From: Chloroflexota bacterium
GTDB taxonomy: Bacteria; Chloroflexota; Limnocylindria; Limnocylindrales; CSP1-4
Direction: 5' to 3'
Length of the DNA: 9,366 bases
NCBI GenBank assembly: GCA_017860675.1
Contig: JAGDMV010000065.1
Location: 1-9,366, forward strand
Shown here in pieces: positions 5,503-9,366 of the stretch. Position 1 is the stretch's first letter. Every line of letters starts with the position of its first letter. The notes beneath the pieces are model-generated. The model saw only the letters and a list, made by a program, of their open reading frames with translations, searched no databases and was not told where the DNA came from. The position numbers and the translations under genes were made by a program.

Positions 5503-5610
5503 ATGGATGTCCGCGCACGCGCTCGGGCGCTGAAGCTCGCTCCCGGGGCCGTCCTGGCGGAGGGTGATCGGGGTGCCGCTGCGCCCGGGGCAGCGGGTCG
5601 CGCCTCGTGA
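5503..5610 (+). CDS. Possible 35-residue ORF coupled to the nuclease-like gene
   Basis: An ATG at 5503 opens 35 codons (beginning MDVRARARALKLAPG) ending in a TGA that overlaps the GTG of the next gene as GTGA. The downstream GTG has a poor Shine-Dalgarno, so coupling from this ORF would explain how it is translated. There is no Shine-Dalgarno before 5503, but a TATCCT -10-like hexamer sits at leaderless distance. The peptide is Ala/Arg-rich with no domain I recognise, and may be spurious. Confidence 0.3.
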   Translation: MDVRARARALKLAPGAVLAEGDRGAAAPGAAGRAS

Positions 5611-6278
5611 CCGAGGCCCGGCCGCGACCGGCCTTCGCCCACGCGAGCGAGGCGGAGCTGGCCAGGATCCTCGACTTTTACGAGGTCCGCTGGGAGTACG
5701 AGCCGCACTGCTTCCCGGTCCTGTTCGACCGCTCCGGGGCGGTGCTCGAGAGCTTCACCCCGGACTTCTACTTGCCCGACCTCGACCTGTACCTGGAGCT
5801 GACCACGCTCAAGCAGCGGCTGGTGCGCCGCAAGAACCGCAAGCTGCGGCGCCTGCGCGAGCTCTACCCGGACCTGCGGGTCAAGCTGCTGTACGCCCGG
5901 GACTTCCGCGCCCTGCTGCTCAAGTACGGCAAGCTCGCCCTGGCGGACGCGCTCACCGGAGCCGGCGGCCAGTCCACGCCACCGCGGACGCGACCGGCGC
6001 CAGAGGCCTCGCCGGGAGCCATCCAGCCGGCCCATCTCGGGGACAGAGCGGGGGGCCCACCATCCGACGCCACTGCTCCCGGTCTCTCGCCCACCGCGAC
6101 CGCACCCGGGACGAGGCCGGCGGGCGCGGCGATGCGGCAGCATCGCGCCCGTCGCGCCCGGCGGACGAGGGCGGAGGCCCGCGCGCTGGCCGCTGTCCGG
6201 GCCAGTGCAGGCACGCTGGCTGCAGTCCGCGCCGACGCCCCGCCGGGAACGTCCGCGATCCCGGGAGGGCCTGAATGA
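5607..6278 (+). CDS. Uncharacterised PD-(D/E)XK/TnsA-like protein with a disordered C-terminal tail
   Basis: A 223-residue protein of unknown function. The first 110 residues look like a folded restriction-endonuclease-type domain: an N-terminal helix with E15 and E17, WEYEP at 29-33, FTPDFYLPDLDLYLELTTLKQ spanning 50-70 with P52, D53 and E64, a basic RKNRKLRRLRELYP helix, and VKLLYARDF near 92-100. The order helix-Glu, PDF, then E-x-x is that of the TnsA/PD-(D/E)XK fold, but T66 sits where the catalytic lysine is expected; K69 or K76 might substitute. Residues about 115-223 are Ala/Pro/Arg-rich low complexity and probably disordered. The start is GTG at 5607 with a weak ribosome binding site, overlapping the preceding small ORF by 4 bp. 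Its stop overlaps the hpt ATG (ATGA), so it is co-translated with hpt. I recall similar proteins beside hpt in other high-GC bacteria, annotated only as hypothetical. Nuclease activity is inference. Confidence 0.75.
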   Translation: MTEARPRPAFAHASEAELARILDFYEVRWEYEPHCFPVLFDRSGAVLESFTPDFYLPDLDLYLELTTLKQRLVRRKNRKLRRLRELYPDLRVKLLYARDFRALLLKYGKLALADALTGAGGQSTPPRTRPAPEASPGAIQPAHLGDRAGGPPSDATAPGLSPTATAPGTRPAGAAMRQHRARRARRTRAEARALAAVRASAGTLAAVRADAPPGTSAIPGGPE

Positions 6279-6841
6279 CACGACGGGCCGACCTGGCGAA
6301 TGACGTTGCCGAGGTGCTCCTGACCGAGGCCGAGATCACGGCCCGGGTGCAGGAGCTCGGCCGCCGGATCAGCGAGGACTACGCGGGCCGGGAGCTGACC
6401 CTGGTCTCGGTGCTGAAGGGCTCGCTGCCATTCATGGCCGACCTCATGCGCGAGATCGCCATCCCGGTCCAGATCGATCTCATGGAGGTCTCCTCCTACG
6501 GCGGGACGGCGACCGAGAACACGGGTCTGGTCCGGATCCTGAAGGATCTCTCGTCGAACATCGACGGCCGGGACGTGCTCGTGGTCGAGGACATCATCGA
6601 CACCGGCCTGACGCTCAACTACCTGATGCGCTACCTGCGCGGCAAGAACCCCGCCTCGCTCCGGATCTGCACCCTGCTCGACAAGCCGGCCCGCCGCCTG
6701 GTCGAGATCCCGGTCGACTACGTCGGCTTCACCATCCCCGACCGGTTCGTCATCGGCTACGGCCTGGACTACGGCGAGATCTACCGCAACCTGCGCTTCG
6801 TGGGCGTGCTCCGCCCCGAGGTCTACGCGGACCAGGGCTGA
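6275..6841 (+). CDS. hpt: Hypoxanthine-guanine phosphoribosyltransferase
   Basis: A 188-residue cytosolic purine salvage enzyme converting hypoxanthine or guanine plus PRPP to IMP or GMP. Motifs: LKGS at 47-50 (pyrophosphate loop), SSYGG at 73-77 on the flexible catalytic loop, the PRPP-binding VVEDIIDTGLTL at 103-114, DKP at 136-138, and VGFTIPDRFVIGYGLDY at 150-166 (purine-binding region). Its length is normal for bacterial Hpt. The ATG overlaps the stop of the nuclease-like gene by 4 bp and has GGAGG six bases upstream. Its own stop shares one base with the start of the membrane protein (TGATG). It is the only gene of the plus-strand operon with a certain function. No tilS or ftsH, common hpt neighbours elsewhere, lies beside it. 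Confidence 0.97.
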   Translation: MTRRADLANDVAEVLLTEAEITARVQELGRRISEDYAGRELTLVSVLKGSLPFMADLMREIAIPVQIDLMEVSSYGGTATENTGLVRILKDLSSNIDGRDVLVVEDIIDTGLTLNYLMRYLRGKNPASLRICTLLDKPARRLVEIPVDYVGFTIPDRFVIGYGLDYGEIYRNLRFVGVLRPEVYADQG

Positions 6842-7278
6842 TGTCGCTCCAGCGCCGGACCATGGGCCGCGGCCGGATCATTGCCGCCGTCTCGGCGATC
6901 GTGATCGTGATCGGCTGCATCCTGCCCTGGTTCCGGGCCGGCTCGGCCGAGTCCGGCATCCCGCCGGTCGAGGGCAACGCCTTGGCCGGGGTGGGGATCC
7001 TGACCTTCCTCGCCGCGCTCGGCGTGCTGGCCCTGGTGGCCCTCCCCTTCGCCGCCGGTGAGCGACCCGTCTCGTTCGACCGCTGGTGGGCGTACGCCCT
7101 GCTGGCGCTCATAGCCGGAGCGGGGATCGTCCTCCGCGTCATCGGCATCGAGGCCGAGATCGGCACGTTCGAGGCATTCCTGCCCGACCGGGCTCCCGGC
7201 CTGTGGCTGTCGGCGGCCGGCACCGTGGGCGTCGCGGTTGGGGCGGCCGAGATCCGGGGCGAGCAACCCGGCCGCTGA
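6841..7278 (+). CDS. Small four-helix integral membrane protein of unknown function
   Basis: A 145-residue protein with a short basic N-terminus (MSLQRRTMGRGR) and four hydrophobic segments at about 13-30, 47-71, 83-102 and 117-136. The first helix ends in the GCILPW motif seen at the outer end of TM1 in many small actinobacterial-type membrane proteins. The positive N-terminus suggests that it stays inside. The RGEQPGR tail is short and would also be cytosolic. The ATG shares its A with the hpt stop, so it is translationally coupled and is the last gene of the operon. I recognise no catalytic or binding motif, and a role linked to purine salvage is only a guess from position. Confidence 0.85.
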   Translation: MSLQRRTMGRGRIIAAVSAIVIVIGCILPWFRAGSAESGIPPVEGNALAGVGILTFLAALGVLALVALPFAAGERPVSFDRWWAYALLALIAGAGIVLRVIGIEAEIGTFEAFLPDRAPGLWLSAAGTVGVAVGAAEIRGEQPGR

Positions 7279-7358
7279 CGGCCTCGCAGCCGGGTCCCCA
7301 GGGCGCGGCGCCGTCCCCGCCGACGCCCCGCTGATGGCTCCCGGTCCACGGCGCCCGG
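7279..7358. other. 80-bp convergent gap between the hpt operon and livF
   Basis: The two operons end facing each other here. The stretch is GC-rich with a GGCGCGGCGCC near-palindrome whose one-base loop could not form a proper hairpin, and there is no T or A run. No intrinsic terminator is visible, so termination is probably Rho-dependent or lies inside the genes. Confidence 0.5.
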
Positions 7359-8078
7359 CTACGACTCCCCGAGGTAGGCCTTGCGCACCATCTCGTTGCC
7401 GAGCAGCTCGCCCGACGTCCCGGCGAGCACCACCCGGCCGGTCTGGAGCACGTAGCCGCGGCTGGCGGTCGACAGGGCCTGGAGGGCGTTCTGCTCGACC
7501 AGCAGGACGGTGACGCCCTGGGCGTTGATCTCGCTGATGGTGGCGAAGATCTGCTCGACGAGGATCGGGGCCAGGCCGAGCGACGGCTCGTCGAGGAGGA
7601 TCAGGCGCGGCCGGGTCATCAGGGCGCGGCCGATCGCCAGCATCTGCTGCTCGCCGCCGCTGAGCGTCCCCGCGACCTGCTCGCGGCGCTGCTCGAGGCG
7701 CGGGAAGAGGGCGAAGACGGAGTCGATGCGCTCGCTGATCACGGCCTTGTCGCGGACGATGAAGGCACCCATCCGCAGGTTCTCGAGCACCGTCAGGCGG
7801 GCGAACACCCGTCGTCCCTCGGGCACCTGGACGACGCCGCGGGCGGTGATCTGGTGCGCCTGGTAGCGCGAGAGGTCCTCGCCGCCGAGCAGGACGGCGC
7901 CGCTGCGCGGCCGCACCAGCCCGCTGATCGTGTTGAGGGTCGTGCTCTTGCCGGCCCCGTTGCCGCCCACCAGGGTGACGATCTCGCCCTCGTCGACCTG
8001 GAGCGAGATGCCCTGCAGGGCGTGGACGTTGCCGTAGTACGTGTGGACGTCGGCGAGCTCGAGCAGCGGCGCGCCCAT
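7359..8078 (-). CDS. livF: Branched-chain amino acid ABC transporter ATP-binding protein LivF
   Basis: A 239-residue cytosolic ATPase of the Liv/HAAT importer, pairing with LivG to drive uptake of leucine, isoleucine, valine or related hydrophobic compounds. Walker A GGNGAGKST is at 38-46, the Q-loop region VVQVPEGRRVF at 82-92, signature LSGGEQQ at 139-145, Walker B LILLDEP at 159-165 and the D-loop SLGLAP follows. Q196 in VLLVEQN occupies the switch-histidine position, which is normal for LivF and separates it from LivG. The ATG (8076-8078) shares one base with the livG stop (TGATG) and is preceded by AGGTG nine bases upstream; the frame continues upstream but has no homology there. It is the last gene of the operon. 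True substrate specificity depends on the binding protein, which is outside the window. Confidence 0.96.
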   Translation of the reverse strand: MGAPLLELADVHTYYGNVHALQGISLQVDEGEIVTLVGGNGAGKSTTLNTISGLVRPRSGAVLLGGEDLSRYQAHQITARGVVQVPEGRRVFARLTVLENLRMGAFIVRDKAVISERIDSVFALFPRLEQRREQVAGTLSGGEQQMLAIGRALMTRPRLILLDEPSLGLAPILVEQIFATISEINAQGVTVLLVEQNALQALSTASRGYVLQTGRVVLAGTSGELLGNEMVRKAYLGES

Positions 8079-8911
8079 CAGGCGGCACCTGGCGATGGCG
8101 ATGCCGGGTCCGGACCTGCCGGCCCGGCTGCCGAGACGTCGACCGAGGCCGACCGCCCGAGGTAGGCCTCGATCACCCGGGGATCGCCCTGGATCTCGCG
8201 CGGCGTGCCCTCGGCGATCTTCAGCCCGTAGTCGAGCACGGTGATCCGGTCGGAGATGCCCATCACCACCCGCATCTCGTGCTCGATGAGGAGGATGCTC
8301 ATGCCCAGCTCGCCGCGCAGGCGGCGGATGAACTCGGTCATGGCCAGCGTCTCGGACGGGTTCATGCCGGCGGTCGGCTCGTCGAGCAGCAGCAGCCGGG
8401 GTCGACCGGCAAGCGCCCGGGCCACCTCGAGGCGGCGCTGGTCGCCGTAGGGGAGCTTGGCGGCGAGCATGTCGCCCTGGCCGCGCAGGCCGACGAACGT
8501 GAGCAGGCGGCGGGCCTCTTCCAGCGCCCGGACCTCTTCGTCGCGCTGGCGGCGCGTCCCGACCACCGCTCCCAGCCACGTCGCCCGCAGGTGCTGGTGC
8601 TCGCCGACGAGGATGTTCTCGAGGGCGGTCATCGTCGGGAAGAGGCGGGTGTTCTGGTAGGTCCGTGAGATCCCAAGGTGCGAGATCTGGTCAGGCCGGA
8701 GGCGGTGGATCTCGTCGCCCTCGAAGGTGATCCGGCCCTCGTCGATGTGGAAGAAGCCCGAGATGCAGTTGAAGAACGTCGTCTTGCCGGCGCCGTTGGG
8801 CCCGATGACGCTGGCGATGGAGCCGTGCTCCATCTCGAAGTCGAGGTTGCCGACGGCGACCAGGCCGCCGAAGCGCTTGGTGACGCCGATGGCTTCGAGG
8901 ATGGCGGTCAT
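8078..8911 (-). CDS. livG: Branched-chain amino acid ABC transporter ATP-binding protein LivG
   Basis: A 277-residue ATPase partner of LivF. Walker A GPNGAGKTT is at 37-45, Q-loop Q86 in RTYQNTRLF, a diverged signature LPYGDQRR at 153-160 that is typical of LivG, Walker B LLLLDEP at 173-179 and switch H211 in LIEHEM. GTPREIQGDPRVIEAYLG at 235-252 is the usual LivG C-terminus; it is followed by a 25-residue Ala/Pro/Ser-rich tail, longer than in most homologues and probably disordered. The ATG has AGGAGG (8919-8924) seven bases upstream and overlaps the livM stop by 4 bp (ATGA). The stop shares a base with the livF ATG. Order and overlaps indicate one tightly coupled livM-livG-livF unit. Confidence 0.96.
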   Translation of the reverse strand: MTAILEAIGVTKRFGGLVAVGNLDFEMEHGSIASVIGPNGAGKTTFFNCISGFFHIDEGRITFEGDEIHRLRPDQISHLGISRTYQNTRLFPTMTALENILVGEHQHLRATWLGAVVGTRRQRDEEVRALEEARRLLTFVGLRGQGDMLAAKLPYGDQRRLEVARALAGRPRLLLLDEPTAGMNPSETLAMTEFIRRLRGELGMSILLIEHEMRVVMGISDRITVLDYGLKIAEGTPREIQGDPRVIEAYLGRSASVDVSAAGPAGPDPASPSPGAA

Positions 8912-9366
8912 CGGCCGGCCTCCTGGCTCGCAGCCGGCACGGCCACGGCGATCTCGCTCTCGGCCACGGCCTCCAGCTCGTCAGCTGAGTACAGCTCGCG
9001 GCGGGTCACCCTCGACGGCAGCAGCCCCTCGGGTCGGTAGAGCATCATCGCGATCAGGGCGACGCCGTAGAACAGGAAGCGGTACTCGGCGAACTCGCGG
9101 AACAGCTCCGGCAGGCCGATCAGGACGATCGCCCCGACCACCACGCCCGGGTTGCTGCCCATGCCCCCGACCACGACCAGGGCAACGACGTTGATGGACA
9201 CGAACAGCTGCATGCTCGAGGCGAAGATGGAGCCGACCAGCCCGGCGAAGACGGCCCCGCCCAGGCCGGCGAAGGCGCCGCCCAGCATGTAGGCGAGCAG
9301 CTTCGTCTGGACGAGGTTGACGCCGGTCGCCTCGGCCACGTCCTCGTCCTCGCGGATGGCCATCCA
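8908..9366 (-). CDS. livM: Branched-chain amino acid ABC transporter permease LivM, N-terminus outside window
   Basis: The last 152 residues of a permease subunit that is normally 300-400 residues long; the upstream part lies beyond base 9366. The visible start, WMAIREDEDVAEATGVN, is the cytoplasmic coupling loop that contacts the ATPases (the EAA-like region of LivM). It is followed by hydrophobic helices: LLAYMLGGAFAGLGGAVFAG, a membrane segment with INVVALVVVGGMGSNPGVVVG, and the FLFYGVALIAMMLYRPEGLLPS ending typical of LivM. A C-terminal acidic/Ala-rich tail of about 40 residues (SADELEAVAESEIAVAVP) extends past the usual end. Its stop overlaps the livG ATG as ATGA. livH and the periplasmic binding protein would be expected further upstream, outside the window. 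Confidence 0.94.
   Translation of the reverse strand, partial: WMAIREDEDVAEATGVNLVQTKLLAYMLGGAFAGLGGAVFAGLVGSIFASSMQLFVSINVVALVVVGGMGSNPGVVVGAIVLIGLPELFREFAEYRFLFYGVALIAMMLYRPEGLLPSRVTRRELYSADELEAVAESEIAVAVPAASQEAGR

Noticed and set aside
5864..6281. Minus-strand frames opposite the nuclease-like gene
   Set aside because: The plus-strand frame has a structured, patterned N-terminal domain and stop-start overlap with hpt; the minus frames are compositionally biased shadows.
7485..7500. Missing switch histidine in LivF (Q196) as a defect
   Set aside because: Glutamine in the VEQN context is usual for LivF proteins.
8435..8458. Diverged LivG signature motif (LPYGDQRR) as a sign of an inactive ATPase
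   Set aside because: This variant is the normal signature of the LivG family, and Walker A, Walker B and the switch histidine are intact.
8079..8579. Upstream extension of livF giving a 406-residue frame
   Set aside because: It overlaps livG in another frame and the family starts at the ATG at 8078 with normal LivF length.
1..9366. Mobile element, CRISPR array, tRNA or phage-like defence island
   Set aside because: No transposase, integrase, terminal repeats, spaced direct repeats or tRNA-like cloverleaf could be seen; gene content is core metabolism, regulation and transport.

Overview
The window is a very GC-rich bacterial chromosomal segment, strongly GC-biased at third codon positions, with ordinary housekeeping and transport genes. 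No insertion sequence, phage gene, tRNA, rRNA or CRISPR array was seen. High GC, tightly overlapping operons (ATGA, GTGA and TGATG junctions), GTG starts, and an hpt operon containing a small nuclease-like protein suggest a high-GC Chloroflexota (for example a Limnocylindria-like soil or freshwater lineage) or an Actinomycetota. The phylum is an inference and is not proven by any marker here.

Left block, minus strand, reading right to left: an orphan sensor histidine kinase (3308-4810); a 400-bp non-coding region (2908-3307) with three DnaA-box-like 9-mers, a candidate promoter with a perfect palindrome in its spacer, and two stable hairpins; then an apparent operon of rsmG (16S rRNA G527 methyltransferase), a calcineurin-like metallophosphoesterase, and a KimA-type potassium/APC permease cut by the left window edge. 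The operon gaps are 5 and 10 bp.

Middle block: a csoR-type copper-sensing repressor (minus, 4975-5331) is divergent from a plus-strand operon made of a PD-(D/E)XK/TnsA-like uncharacterised protein, hpt (hypoxanthine-guanine phosphoribosyltransferase) and a small four-helix membrane protein. The divergent control region holds a candidate CsoR operator (5433-5451). On each side a 34-35-codon ORF ends in a 4-bp overlap with the main gene.

Right block, minus strand: the 3' part of a branched-chain amino acid (Liv/HAAT) ABC importer operon, livM (partial), livG and livF, all translationally overlapping. livF converges on the hpt operon across an 80-bp gap with no obvious terminator.

The places most worth a second look are the DnaA-box cluster upstream of rsmG (a gene often found near oriC), the csoR/nuclease-like divergent control region, and the nuclease-like protein itself, which keeps the PD...E pattern but has threonine where the catalytic lysine is expected.
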